From Carnobacterium iners (lineage in GTDB: Bacteria; Bacillota; Bacilli; Lactobacillales; Carnobacteriaceae), in NCBI RefSeq assembly GCF_900177385.1, contig NZ_FXBJ01000002.1:1058001-1122000 (forward strand): 64,000 nucleotides of DNA. Direction: 5' to 3'. Below, one piece after another: positions 18,003 to 31,898 of this stretch; positions within the stretch are counted from its first letter, which is position 1, and each line of letters begins with the position of its first letter. Below the pieces are notes generated by a model. It had not been told where the DNA came from. It was given only the letters and a program-made list of their open reading frames with translations, and searched no databases. The translations under genes and the position numbers were made by a program.

Positions 18003-19535
18003 ATGGAGCAAAAACGAGTTGAAAAAGTATTAGAATTGAAACATATTACAAAAAAATTCGGAAATTTTGTTGCTAATGATGACGTTTCGTTGACTGTAAG
18101 ACGTGGAGAAATTCACGCCTTACTCGGCGAAAATGGTGCAGGGAAATCGACTTTAATGAATGTTGTGTTTGGGATGTATCAACCTGAAGAAGGCAGTATC
18201 TCAGTTTACGAAAACAAAACGAAAATTGAAAATCCAAACCATGCGATTCATTTAGGTATTGGGATGGTTCATCAACATTTCAAACTAATAGAAAATTTTA
18301 CTGTGACAGAAAATATCATTATTGGTATGGAACCAAAAGACGGTGTTCGCTTAAATATGAAAGCGGCGGTTAAAGAAGTTCAAAAAATTTCTGAAAAATA
18401 TGGTTTAAAAGTAGATCCGAATAGTAAAATTGAAGATTTACCAGTGGGTATGCAGCAAAAAGTTGAAATTTTAAAATGTTTGTACCGTGGAGCGAACTTA
18501 TTGATTTTTGATGAGCCGACAGCCGTGTTAACACCAGATGAAATTGGCGAATTATTGCAAGTGATGCAAAAATTAGTAGCAGAAGGTAAATCTATTATTT
18601 TAATCACACATAAGTTAAATGAAATCATGAAAGTAGCAGATAAATGTACCATTATTCGTAAAGGAAAATACATTGCTACGGTTGATATAAAGGACTCAAA
18701 CAAAGAAGAACTTGCAGAGATGATGATTGGTAAAAATATTTCACGTGAGATCGATAAAGAAGCCTATAGTCCTAAACAAAATGTATTAGAAATCAAAAAT
18801 CTGACGATGTTAGGTTCAAGCAAAAAGAAAGTATTAAATAATATTAATTTAACGGTTGCCGCTGGTGAGATTGTTGGGATTGCTGGTGTCGATGGAAACG
18901 GTCAGATGGAACTAGCTGAAGCAATTATAAAAATGCGTGATTTTGAAGAGGGCGATATTCTAATTAACGGTGTATCTCAAAAAGATAAATCGACTCGTGA
19001 AATTTATGAGTCTGGTGTTAGTTACGTGCCAGCCGATAGACACAAGCATGGTTTAGTATTAGAGAATGATATTGCAGAAAATTTGATTTTAATTGAATAC
19101 TACAAAGAAAAATACAATCAAGGAATTAAATTAAATAAAGCGTTAATGTATGAAGAAGCAAGAACAGCGATGGAAAACTACGATATTCGTGCTGAAAATG
19201 AGTACACAATCGTACGTGGCATGTCAGGTGGAAATCAACAAAAGGTTATTTTATCAAGAGAAATTAGTCGTGATCCAGAACTTTTAATTATTGTCCAACC
19301 AACACGCGGACTAGATATTGGTGCTATTGACTTTATTCATCGTCAAGTTGTTCGTTTACGTGATAAAGGTGTTGCTGTGTTGCTTATTTCTTTTGAATTA
19401 GAAGAAATATTAACGTTATCAGATAGAATTGATATTATTTTTGATGGTCAAATCGTTGGACAAACAAAACCAACTGAAACAAACGATAGAGAATTAGGTC
19501 TAATGATGGCTGGTAAAGGATCGGGTGATGAATGA
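18003..19535 (+). CDS. nupA: Nucleoside ABC transporter ATP-binding protein (two ABC domains)
   Basis: The 510-aa protein has two fused ATPase domains, as in sugar/nucleoside uptake systems. Domain 1 has Walker A LLGENGAGKSTLMN, signature PVGMQQKVEILKCL and Walker B LLIFDEPTAVLTPDE. Domain 2 (from about residue 260) has a degenerate Walker A (IAGVDGNGQMELA, no GKS), signature VRGMSGGNQQKVILSREIS and LIIVQPTRGLDIGAID. This asymmetry is normal for the family. It energises nucleoside import with the SBP 14 nt upstream and the permease pair downstream; its 3' end overlaps the next gene. Confidence 0.93.
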   Translation: MEQKRVEKVLELKHITKKFGNFVANDDVSLTVRRGEIHALLGENGAGKSTLMNVVFGMYQPEEGSISVYENKTKIENPNHAIHLGIGMVHQHFKLIENFTVTENIIIGMEPKDGVRLNMKAAVKEVQKISEKYGLKVDPNSKIEDLPVGMQQKVEILKCLYRGANLLIFDEPTAVLTPDEIGELLQVMQKLVAEGKSIILITHKLNEIMKVADKCTIIRKGKYIATVDIKDSNKEELAEMMIGKNISREIDKEAYSPKQNVLEIKNLTMLGSSKKKVLNNINLTVAAGEIVGIAGVDGNGQMELAEAIIKMRDFEEGDILINGVSQKDKSTREIYESGVSYVPADRHKHGLVLENDIAENLILIEYYKEKYNQGIKLNKALMYEEARTAMENYDIRAENEYTIVRGMSGGNQQKVILSREISRDPELLIIVQPTRGLDIGAIDFIHRQVVRLRDKGVAVLLISFELEEILTLSDRIDIIFDGQIVGQTKPTETNDRELGLMMAGKGSGDE

Positions 19536-20610
19536 GACTATGGAAAAAATCAGAAAAAATTTAAAGAGTAGTCAAGCTACTATACCGTTAGTCGCTATTC
19601 TCATTGCGCTTTTTATTGGAGCAATTGTCATGTTGATCGGTGGATATAACCCAATAGTAGCTTACGAATCATTAGTCTTAAAGATATTTGGTTCGGTCTA
19701 TGATATGGGCGAAACCGTTCGTGCGATTATTCCACTTATTTTAAGTGGATTTGCAGTTGCGGTAGCTAGTAAAGCTGGTATTTTTAACATCGGGGTTGAC
19801 GGACAAATTATTATGGGAGCAGTTAGTTCTCTTTTAGTAGGTACGTTAATTGATTTACCTCCTATTATACATGGTATCGTTGCTATTGTAGTCGGTATAA
19901 TAGCTGGAGGTTTATGGGGGGTTCTAATTGCTAGTCTTAAGACTAGATTTGGAATTAATGAGGTTATTAGTTCAATTATGTTAAACTATATTGCGTTGTA
20001 TCTGAGTCATATGTTAATTAAGAGTTTTGCGGCACAAGAAGGAACAGCGCGTTCATCTCTTATTAAAGAGTCTGCAAGTATTGGTTTTCCTTCATTAAAT
20101 ACTTTATTTAGTGGCGCACGTATTCACTGGGGTTTCATTATCCTTCCATTTATTATCTTTGCTTTTTATTATTTCTTTGAAAAGACGCGTTGGGGTTACG
20201 AAACAAAAACAGTTGGATTAAATCCAGATGCAGCAAATTATTCAGGTATGAAAGTGAACGGAATTTTAATTCGGACAATGTTTATCTCTGGTGCACTAGG
20301 TGGCTTAATTGGCGCGCTAGATACACTAGGTGTTTATGGTTATGTAGCTATTGTGTCTTCTACAAGTGGTGTTGGTTTTGATGGGATTGCGATTGCTTTA
20401 TTAGGTGGCAATTCAACACTAGGAACAACCTTATCAGGTATCTTAATTGGAGCATTAGATTATGGTTCACAAGGAATGCAATTTGGTGCAGGAGTACCAA
20501 GTGAAATTATCGGAATCGTTATTTCACTCATTATCTTCTTTGTAGCAGCTCCTGGAATCGTTAAAGCGTTATTACCTAAAAAAAAGGCGCTTAAAAAGGA
20601 GGTAGAGTAA
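19528..20610 (+). CDS. nupB: Nucleoside ABC transporter permease 1
   Basis: The 360-aa hydrophobic protein of the BPD_transp_2 type has about ten predicted helices. It contains AVASKAGIFNIGVDGQIIMGAVSS and FGINEVISSIMLNYIALYL, which mark nucleoside/BMP-type permeases. I place the start at ATG 19528 (AAAGGA 7-8 nt upstream), overlapping the end of the ATPase gene by 8 nt; ATG 19540 is an alternative. It forms the heteromeric channel with the next gene. Confidence 0.9.
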   Translation: MNETMEKIRKNLKSSQATIPLVAILIALFIGAIVMLIGGYNPIVAYESLVLKIFGSVYDMGETVRAIIPLILSGFAVAVASKAGIFNIGVDGQIIMGAVSSLLVGTLIDLPPIIHGIVAIVVGIIAGGLWGVLIASLKTRFGINEVISSIMLNYIALYLSHMLIKSFAAQEGTARSSLIKESASIGFPSLNTLFSGARIHWGFIILPFIIFAFYYFFEKTRWGYETKTVGLNPDAANYSGMKVNGILIRTMFISGALGGLIGALDTLGVYGYVAIVSSTSGVGFDGIAIALLGGNSTLGTTLSGILIGALDYGSQGMQFGAGVPSEIIGIVISLIIFFVAAPGIVKALLPKKKALKKEVE

Positions 20611-20611
20611 A

Positions 20612-21559
20612 ATGACGGCTAATATTATAAGTGGAAGTTTGATTTTTGCAGCAGCCTTACTATTTGGTGGCTTAGGCGGTATGCTGAGTGAAAGAGCAGG
20701 TGTAATCAACTTAGGTATTGAAGGTTTCATGATTTCTGGCGCATTCTTTTCAGCAGTTGGAGCTTATTACGCTGAATCAGCTGGTATGGGAGGATTAAGT
20801 CCTTTCGTTGGTGTATTAACAGCATTTATCTGTACCGCAATTTTTTCAGGTATGCATGCTTTAGCAACGTTAAAATATAAAGCAGATCATGTTATCAGTG
20901 GAGTTGTTATTAACTTACTAGCAGCTAATGTCACTTTTTTCCTAGTCAAACTTCTTTTTGACGGGGCAGCAGAAACACCACGTTTAAAAAATATGTTTTC
21001 AAAAATTTCTATTCCTTTTTTATCCGATATTCCAATAGTTGGTAAAGCTCTTTTTAAATCTTATCCTACGACCTATATTGCTTTTGCAGCAGTACTTTTA
21101 ATCGGCTTTATTTTCTTTAAAACATCTTTAGGTCTGCGTTTAAGAGGTGTTGGAGAAAATCCAGGCTCGATTGATACAGCAGGAATTAATGTCATGAAAA
21201 TTAAGTTTTGGGCTGTTATGATGAGTGGCTCAATTGCTTCATTAGGTGGAGCAACGATTGTTTTGACAACAAACGGAAACTTTTCATTTAACACGATTGC
21301 AGGACAAGGTTATATTGCGATTGCAGCGGTTATCTTAGGACGTTGGAATCCATATGGTGTCTTATCAGGTGCGTTACTTTTCGGATTTGCACAAGCAATC
21401 AAAGATCAAATTCAAATTTTAGATTTTGCAAGCTCAATTCCAACAGAAGTATTCTATATGTTGCCTTACCTTATTACTTTATTAGCTCTTATCTTTACTG
21501 GTAGAAAAACTCGTGCACCAAAAGCATTAGGAATCCACTATGATGCGAGTGTGAGATAA
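20612..21559 (+). CDS. nupC: Nucleoside ABC transporter permease 2
   Basis: The 315-aa membrane protein of the same BPD_transp_2 family has LFGGLGGMLSERAGVINLGIEGFMISGAFF near the N-terminus. KADHVISGVVINLLAANVTFFLV and LRLRGVGENPGSIDTAGINVMKIKFW (residues about 170-200) are the family's cytoplasmic coupling region. It is the partner of the preceding permease, 1 nt downstream with an AGGAGG site inside the previous gene. Its stop overlaps the start of the purine permease gene (TAATG), showing translational coupling. Confidence 0.9.
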   Translation: MTANIISGSLIFAAALLFGGLGGMLSERAGVINLGIEGFMISGAFFSAVGAYYAESAGMGGLSPFVGVLTAFICTAIFSGMHALATLKYKADHVISGVVINLLAANVTFFLVKLLFDGAAETPRLKNMFSKISIPFLSDIPIVGKALFKSYPTTYIAFAAVLLIGFIFFKTSLGLRLRGVGENPGSIDTAGINVMKIKFWAVMMSGSIASLGGATIVLTTNGNFSFNTIAGQGYIAIAAVILGRWNPYGVLSGALLFGFAQAIKDQIQILDFASSIPTEVFYMLPYLITLLALIFTGRKTRAPKALGIHYDASVR

Positions 21560-22851
21560 TGATGACAGTGCAACAATTTTTTAAAGTAAAAGAAAGTGGC
21601 AGTACCCTACAAACGGAAGTAGAAGCAAGTATTACTTCCTTTGTCTCTATTGTTTATATAGTGGCAGTAAATGCTTTAATTTTATCTCAAACAGGCATGA
21701 ATTATAATTCTGTTATGATTGCAACAATCTTGACAACAGCTTTTAGTAATATATTAATGGGGTTGTATGCTAAATCCCCATTAATTTTAGCTCCAGGAAT
21801 GAGCGATAATGCTTTCTTTACTTATATCTTAGTAGGTGCATTCGCCTTTACTTGGCAAGAAAGTTTATCGATTGTTTTTATTGTTGGGATGATTTTCTTC
21901 CTATTGACGTATTTTAAAGTGACTGGTTTGCTTTTGCGTGCGATACCATCGACGATGATTAAAGGAATGAGTGCTGGGGTTGGTTTCTTCTTGATCTTCC
22001 TAGGTTTGAAAAACAGTGAAATTATTGTTTCTTCGCCAGACACTATTGTAGCGTTAAATAATATTTTTCAACCGATTCCTTTAACGATGTTAGCTACTTT
22101 ATTAATGGGATTATTTTTATTTGTTAAAAACGTAAGAGGAAACTTTTTGCTAACGATTATATTTGGAGTAATCGTTTCTATCTTTTTGGGTGTCACGGAT
22201 ATCAGTTCATTTTCTTATTCGTTGATTGATACTCAATCGCTCGAACCGTTTATTTTTCAGTTTGATTTCTCTAGTATTCTTTCTGTGAATTACTGGATTG
22301 CAGTCTTTTCATTATTAATTCTAGTAGTATTTCAAAATCTAGGGACACAAATCAGTTTTTTGAACTCTGAAGATCCAGCTGTTTTGAAGAAAACATTAGA
22401 AGCAAATGGCTTATCTGTTGTTATGGCAAGTGTTTTAGGCTGTAGTTCTACTTGTACAAGTGCAGAAGGTGCAACAGGAATAGCCATAGGTGCAAAGACT
22501 GGATTGACGTCATTTTTAGTTGGGATTTACTTCCTTTTTACAATCATTTTGATTCCTTTTATTGCACTTATTCCACTAGCTGTTATTTCTGCTTTACTTG
22601 TAATCGTAGGTTCATTGTTAGCAGCGGGTAATTTAAAAGATATTGATTTTATGGATTTCACAGAATACTTTCCAGCTATCTTAATGGTTTTAATGATGGT
22701 TTTAACTTTTAATATAGCCGATGGAATTGGATGGGGTTTTTCTTTCTATACATTCCTTAAAGTAAGTACTGGAAAACGTAAATCTGTCTCTAAAATGATG
22801 TATGTTTTAACAGGAGTATTTATTTTATATTTTATTCTGAAATTTATGTAG
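21559..22851 (+). CDS. NCS2/AzgA-like purine (guanine/hypoxanthine) permease
   Basis: The 430-aa protein has about 12 predicted helices and belongs to the AzgA-PbuG branch of NCS2 transporters, which import hypoxanthine, guanine or adenine with protons. Landmarks are VEASITSFVSIVYIVAVNALILSQTG, LGCSSTCTSAEGATGIAIGAKTGLTSFLVG (residues about 293-322) and NIADGIGWGFSFYTFLKV. The motif normally written APGMGLNAYFTY reads APGMSDNAFFTY here, so this is a divergent member and specificity is uncertain. It is the last gene of the deoB-nucleoside transporter run (1-nt overlap), followed by a long hairpin terminator. ATG 21562 is an alternative start. Confidence 0.85.
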   Translation: MMTVQQFFKVKESGSTLQTEVEASITSFVSIVYIVAVNALILSQTGMNYNSVMIATILTTAFSNILMGLYAKSPLILAPGMSDNAFFTYILVGAFAFTWQESLSIVFIVGMIFFLLTYFKVTGLLLRAIPSTMIKGMSAGVGFFLIFLGLKNSEIIVSSPDTIVALNNIFQPIPLTMLATLLMGLFLFVKNVRGNFLLTIIFGVIVSIFLGVTDISSFSYSLIDTQSLEPFIFQFDFSSILSVNYWIAVFSLLILVVFQNLGTQISFLNSEDPAVLKKTLEANGLSVVMASVLGCSSTCTSAEGATGIAIGAKTGLTSFLVGIYFLFTIILIPFIALIPLAVISALLVIVGSLLAAGNLKDIDFMDFTEYFPAILMVLMMVLTFNIADGIGWGFSFYTFLKVSTGKRKSVSKMMYVLTGVFILYFILKFM

Positions 22852-22857
22852 TAAATG

Positions 22858-22942
22858 AAAAGGGTTGAACGTTGTTATGCTTCTCCAATCGAAGTCAGTA
22901 GATAGACTTTAGGAGATAGCTAACTTTGTTCAACCCTTTTTT
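22858..22942. terminator. Long near-continuous hairpin, bidirectional terminator
   Basis: AAAAGGGTTGAAC (22858-22870) pairs with GTTCAACCCTTTT, then T-run. Inside, GTTA-GCT-TCTCC pairs with GGAGA-AGC-TAAC with small bulges, and GAAGTC with GACTTT near the tip. The whole 85 nt can fold as one arm between two convergent genes. Confidence 0.8.
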
Positions 22943-22986
22943 ATATTTTTAGATTATATAAGCTTTAAGAACGTATTTTAATTTTG

Positions 22987-24021
<1,035 letters not shown>

Positions 24022-24246
24022 TTAATTTAGATTGAAAAAAATTATCGATAAGATAGTATAACCTTAATTTTTTTTATAGTTGATTATATTATTTCTATGC
24101 TTCGGTTAGGTAAAAATACAGTACGTAGAGAACATATGGTGAAGTTCTATAATCCGTCTATAGTATTCTATAAGTTAAAAATCTAGATGGTATGTCTTAA
24201 AATCACTCTCGAGTAATGTTTATTCAATTATTCGAGAGTAATGTTA

Positions 24247-24275
24247 AATACAAACTCTTTAGTGAGCGCTGTCAA
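24247..24275 (-). promoter_or_regulatory. Candidate lacI-like gene promoter with operator
   Basis: On the minus strand TTGACA (24270-24275) is followed after 17 bp by TGTATT (24247-24252). The spacer/-35 contains GTGAGCGCTGTC (24262-24273), a GCGC-centred LacI/CcpA-type half palindrome, suggesting autoregulation or catabolite control. A hairpin (24205-24240) would lie at the 5' end of the transcript. Confidence 0.45.
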
Positions 24276-25394
24276 AACCTTACTCTAATTATATAGATAG
24301 AGTAGATAAAGACAAATTTCATATTATATACGCTATTATAATACTTTAATTCTTGCGTAATTCTTGCATTAATTATTTTATTTGAAAGTAAGAGTTATTA
24401 AAAGTTAATTTAGTTGATAAATTGCTTATTATTATAGAAGCTATAAAAAATTATTTATATTAGTATTATATAGTTTGTTAAAAGGGACGTCAGATCTATT
24501 TAAGGAAGCGTTACCAATAGGTAAAATTTAAATAAAGAACTTAAATTTTAAGATTGGCTAACTCCATTTAAATACGTTTATAATCAAACAATACTAATTC
24601 TATATTATAACTATTAATAAAACAAATCAAGTAAAATTTAGTAAAACTAAAAAATCTGGCTAGATATTACTGTATTATTCCTATTTTATAAATAATATAT
24701 ACTTTCCTCAATTATCGAATAAGTTGGATAAAGAATTTTTATTTGATAAGGAAAAAATATAATTAAGAATTTAAATTATTAAATTAAATGATTAAGTATA
24801 TTAGTGAAAAAAATTAGAAGTGTTTATGAAATGTGAAAACAATTTGCCTTTAATCTATCAATAACTAAGCATGCTTTTAGTTAGTTGAAATAATATGTAA
24901 GAATATCAAAGAGTGGAAATAAATATTCTATAAATAGTAAGATAAGTTTAGTTATAAATACATAGATCCAACCCTAGCTAAAAAATTAAAAGATTAATGT
25001 GGAGTCTCTTAAAGGAACAGTCTAACCTAAACTGATTTATAGCTTGATATTAGAGAGTAATAAAGAGCAATAGAGAGATAGATAGTTTAACCTATATAAG
25101 ATTTAATTTCATTTGTTTATCCTTCTAAATCCACTTAAATGGTCAATGATTAGTTTTGCAGTCAAACTAGAAAATTATTGTTTATATAACACTAGGATTA
25201 TTTCTTTTATTTATTAAACTAAATTTGATTTATCTCGACAAACATAAAATAAAAATAGAATAAGTATACTTATTTAGCTCTGTTTAAAGAATCATTATTG
25301 TAGTAAAAGATTTTGTAAGAAATTCTATAGTTGCGGCTAAGTTGTGTTACTCAGAGTAGATAATAATAAAGTTGAAATCTCAACAAATAAAGAA

Positions 25395-25444
25395 TGAGAG
25401 CGCTTAATTTAATGCTTGACTATTAAAATATTTAGTATTAAAAT
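25395..25444 (+). promoter_or_regulatory. lacZ operon promoter with upstream operator-like site
   Basis: TTGACT (25416-25421), a 17-bp spacer and TAAAAT (25439-25444) form a good sigma-A promoter 72 bp before lacZ. TGAGAGCGCTTAAT (25395-25408) just upstream resembles a cre or GalR-type operator but fails the last two cre bases. Confidence 0.6.
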
Positions 25445-25498
25445 AAAAACGTAATCATTTTACTGAATTTTTTTAATTCGTTTAGTAAAAAAACGTAA

Positions 25499-28639
<3,141 letters not shown>

Positions 28640-28688
28640 TCATCAGTATAGTAATAAAATATTTATAAAAAAATAGGAGGTTTTTATA

Positions 28689-29987
28689 ATGAAAAATATT
28701 AAACCGTGGTTATTTTTAGCAGCTTCAGTCATGTTAGTTGGGTGTTCGGGAAACGAGTCAGAAGAATCAGGTTCTTCTGATAAAGGAAGTACGAATGAAA
28801 CAGGTGAGATTACAGCGTGGGCGTGGGATCCAGCTTTTAATATAAAAGCATTAGACTTAGCTAATGAGCAGTACACAAAAGATAATTCAGACTTTAATCT
28901 TAATGTTATTGAAAATGCACAAGATGATATTGTTCAAAAACTAAATACTAGTTTGAGCTCAGGAACAACGAAAGGTATGCCTAATATTGTATTAATTGAA
29001 GATTATCGCGCTCAAAGTTTCTTAGAAGCGTATCCTGATGCTTTTTATCCAGTTACAGACTTATTGAAAGCAGATGAATTTGCAGGCTATAAAGTTGCTG
29101 CCGGAACGGTTGGAGAAGAAGCTTATTCTGTCCCATTTGATTCTGGAGTAACAGGATTATATCTTCGTACAGATATTTTAGATGAAGCAGGTTTTACAGC
29201 TGAAGACTTTACTGACATCTCGTGGGATGAATATATTGAAATGGGTAAAAAGATAGAAGAAAAAACTGGTGTCAAGATGTTAACAAGTGACCACAATGAT
29301 TTAGGGATAATTAGAACTATGATTCAATCAAGTGGATCATGGTATACAAAAGAAGATGGAGTTACACCATTTATTGCAGGAAATGAACCTCTAAAAATAG
29401 CATTTGAAAATTACAAAGAGCTAATGGACGCTGGAATTATGAATGTCCATAACGACTGGAGTCAGTTCCTAGAGCAATTTAATAGTGGGAATGTTGCAAC
29501 TGTTCCTACAGGAAACTGGATTACACCTTCTATCAAAGCTGCTGAGGATCAATCAGGAAACTGGGAAGTAGTATCTTATCCTAGACAAGATGTCGAAGGT
29601 TCAATAAATGCATCTAATTTAGGTGGATCATCATGGTATGTACTAAATGTTGATGGAAAAGAACAAGCTGCTAAATTTTTAGTTGATACATTTGGTTCAA
29701 ATACTGAATTATATCAAGAATTAATCTCAGAAATTGGCGCTATTGGAACGTATCAACCTGCGACCTCAGAAGAAGCTTATCAAGTAGAAGATGAATTCTT
29801 CAGCGGACAAAAAGTATACGCAGATTTTTCTGAATGGGTAGGAGAAATTCCAGAAGTTAATTTTGGACAGAACACATATGCTGTTGAGGATGTTCTCGTC
29901 GTAGCTATGCAAGAATATCTAACTGGTGGAGATTTAGACAAAGTTTTAGATGATGCTCAATCTCAAGCAGAATCACAAATTAAATAA
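28689..29987 (+). CDS. Sugar ABC transporter substrate-binding lipoprotein
   Basis: The protein has 432 aa. A signal peptide ends in the lipobox MLVGC (Cys at residue 19), followed by a Ser/Glu-rich linker (SEESGSSDKGSTNETG) and an extracellular solute-binding domain of the carbohydrate type (family 1). YSVPFDSGVTGLYLRTDIL and GNVATVPTGNWITPSIKAA are typical of sugar-binding proteins. It should bind the galactoside handled by LacZ or the GH36 enzyme, such as a raffinose-type oligosaccharide or lactose; the ligand is inference. AGGAGG before the ATG; a hairpin follows before the permeases. Confidence 0.88.
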   Translation: MKNIKPWLFLAASVMLVGCSGNESEESGSSDKGSTNETGEITAWAWDPAFNIKALDLANEQYTKDNSDFNLNVIENAQDDIVQKLNTSLSSGTTKGMPNIVLIEDYRAQSFLEAYPDAFYPVTDLLKADEFAGYKVAAGTVGEEAYSVPFDSGVTGLYLRTDILDEAGFTAEDFTDISWDEYIEMGKKIEEKTGVKMLTSDHNDLGIIRTMIQSSGSWYTKEDGVTPFIAGNEPLKIAFENYKELMDAGIMNVHNDWSQFLEQFNSGNVATVPTGNWITPSIKAAEDQSGNWEVVSYPRQDVEGSINASNLGGSSWYVLNVDGKEQAAKFLVDTFGSNTELYQELISEIGAIGTYQPATSEEAYQVEDEFFSGQKVYADFSEWVGEIPEVNFGQNTYAVEDVLVVAMQEYLTGGDLDKVLDDAQSQAESQIK

Positions 29988-30002
29988 CAAATAGGAGCGA
30001 AT

Positions 30003-30063
30003 ATCCTAGAAATTTGTTTCTTTGATTAGAACTTTAATCATTTGAGAAAGTTTCTAGGATTTT
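30003..30063 (+). terminator. Intra-operon hairpin between SBP and permease genes
   Basis: ATCCTAGAAA (30003-30012) pairs with TTTCTAGGAT (30052-30061), followed by TTTTCTT. It probably attenuates or stabilises the mRNA so that the binding protein is made in excess over the permeases, a common arrangement. Confidence 0.55.
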
Positions 30064-30084
30064 CTTATGAAGGGAGAAAAAAGA

Positions 30085-31008
30085 ATGACTAGTGGGTTAT
30101 CGAAGATAAAGTCAAGTAAAAAAGTAAAAAAAAATAAATTAAAAAGAAATAGAGATATAATTGGCTGGGCGTTTGTCATCTTTTCAATGGGTGCGATAGG
30201 GTTGTTTTATTTTTATCCAATGATTCAGTCATTTTTACTTTCTTTTCAATCGGGTACAGGCACAAATTTGAAGTATGTTGGTTTAGATAATTATAAGCGA
30301 TTATTTCAAGATTCTACGTTTTTAACAGCCACAAAAAACACTCTGTTATTCTTAATATTTCAAGTACCAGTTATGGTACTTTTGGCAATTTTCTTTTCAA
30401 CATTATTGAATAAAAAAACGTTGAAATGGAAAGGGCTCTTTAGAATGATAGTTTTTCTACCTTCCGTAACATCATTAGTAGCTTATTCTATTATTTTCAA
30501 ATATCTTTTTAGTAATAACGGAATCGTAAATAAATTACTAATGAGTTTATCCCTAATTGATGATCCAGTTCTCTGGTTGGCCGATCCATTTTGGGCAAAA
30601 GTTCTGATTATTTTAGCAATTACTTGGCGTTGGACTGGATATAATATGATTTTCTTTTTATCTGCTATTCAAAATATTAGTCCAGAAATCTATGAAGCGG
30701 CACGAATTGATGGTGCTTCAAGTAGACAACAATTTTTCAAAATCACGGTTCCTCTATTAAAGCCTGTTATTTTATTTACTTCAGTAACATCTACGATAGG
30801 GACATTACAATTATTCGATGAGCCTATGAACATTACAAGTGGGGGACCCGGAAATGCTACAACAACTATCTCACAATATATTTATAACCTTTCGTTTAAG
30901 TATACTCCTGACTTTGGTTATGCTGCAGCTGTTTCTTATGCTATCGTAATATTAGTCATTATATTTTCAATCATCCAATTTAAATTAGGAGGTACTGACC
31001 GTGACTAA
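30085..31008 (+). CDS. Sugar ABC transporter permease 1 (MalF/LacF type)
   Basis: The 307-aa membrane protein begins with a very basic cytoplasmic leader (KSSKKVKKNKLKRNR) and has about six helices. The inner-membrane coupling motif EAARIDGASSRQQFFKITVPLLKP (residues about 208-231) contacts the ATPase. The start is taken at ATG 30085, with AGGGAG 8-9 nt upstream; ATG 30067 precedes that site and is less likely. It pairs with the next permease (8-nt overlap). No ATPase gene is in the operon. Confidence 0.88.
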   Translation: MTSGLSKIKSSKKVKKNKLKRNRDIIGWAFVIFSMGAIGLFYFYPMIQSFLLSFQSGTGTNLKYVGLDNYKRLFQDSTFLTATKNTLLFLIFQVPVMVLLAIFFSTLLNKKTLKWKGLFRMIVFLPSVTSLVAYSIIFKYLFSNNGIVNKLLMSLSLIDDPVLWLADPFWAKVLIILAITWRWTGYNMIFFLSAIQNISPEIYEAARIDGASSRQQFFKITVPLLKPVILFTSVTSTIGTLQLFDEPMNITSGGPGNATTTISQYIYNLSFKYTPDFGYAAAVSYAIVILVIIFSIIQFKLGGTDRD

Positions 31009-31825
31009 ACTAAATAAAATTTCTATATATATATTCTTAGTTATCATGAGTATTATTTTTGCTTTTCCATTTTATTTTTTGATAGTTAGTGCTACAAATA
31101 CTTCCATAGATGTAACGAATGGAAGTTTACTACCTGGTACTAATTTAATTGAAAACTTTAAAAATTTAATTAATACAGTTGAATTAGGAACTGCATTAAA
31201 AAATTCAACAATTATTTCTTTTGCACAGACATTTTTATCTGTCTTACTTGCTTCGCTAGCAGGGTATGGATTTGAAATACACAAAAGTAAAGGAAAAGAA
31301 ATTGTATTCAAAATCTTGCTATTATCGATGATGATTCCTTTTGCAGCAATAATGATTCCACTATTTCAGATGTTTGGTAAGATTTCTCAGTACTTTCCGT
31401 CGATTGGTATAGATACATTAGCTTCTGCCTATATTCCATACCTTACAACGGCTTTCCTTGTATTCTTCTTTCGACAAAACACTAAAATGTTTCCCAAAGA
31501 ATTACTTGAAGCCGGTAGAATAGATGGTCTAACTGAATTAGGTTGTTTTTTCAAGATTTATATTCCAACTATGAAGACAACTTATGCAGCTGCTGCAATC
31601 ATAACATTCATGAATAGTTGGAATAATTATTTATGGCCATTAGTTGTTTTACAATCTCCTGAAAATAAAACCATTCCATTATTAATTTCTAATTTAGGTT
31701 CAAGTTATTCACCTGATTATGGAGTAATTATGCTGGCAATTGTTATAGCAACAATTCCTACAGCTACTATTTTCTTCATCTTACAAAAACAGTTTGTTGC
31801 AGGTATGCTCGGTTCAGTTAAATAA
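31001..31825 (+). CDS. Sugar ABC transporter permease 2 (MalG/LacG type)
   Basis: The 274-aa protein has six predicted helices. The EAA-type coupling loop ELLEAGRIDGLTELGCFFKIYIPTMKT lies near residues 168-194, and NSWNNYLWPLVVLQSPENKTIPLLIS near residues 205-230 is typical of the MalG side. It overlaps the first permease by 8 nt and completes the membrane channel of the galactoside importer. An ATPase such as MsmK/MalK encoded elsewhere must power it. Confidence 0.88.
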   Translation: MTKLNKISIYIFLVIMSIIFAFPFYFLIVSATNTSIDVTNGSLLPGTNLIENFKNLINTVELGTALKNSTIISFAQTFLSVLLASLAGYGFEIHKSKGKEIVFKILLLSMMIPFAAIMIPLFQMFGKISQYFPSIGIDTLASAYIPYLTTAFLVFFFRQNTKMFPKELLEAGRIDGLTELGCFFKIYIPTMKTTYAAAAIITFMNSWNNYLWPLVVLQSPENKTIPLLISNLGSSYSPDYGVIMLAIVIATIPTATIFFILQKQFVAGMLGSVK

Positions 31826-31898
31826 AGTGTCCTTTGTTAAATAGAAAAATAGCTACTATTCATTTTTTAAATTAGATAAACTTAGAGAGGTGAATGAT

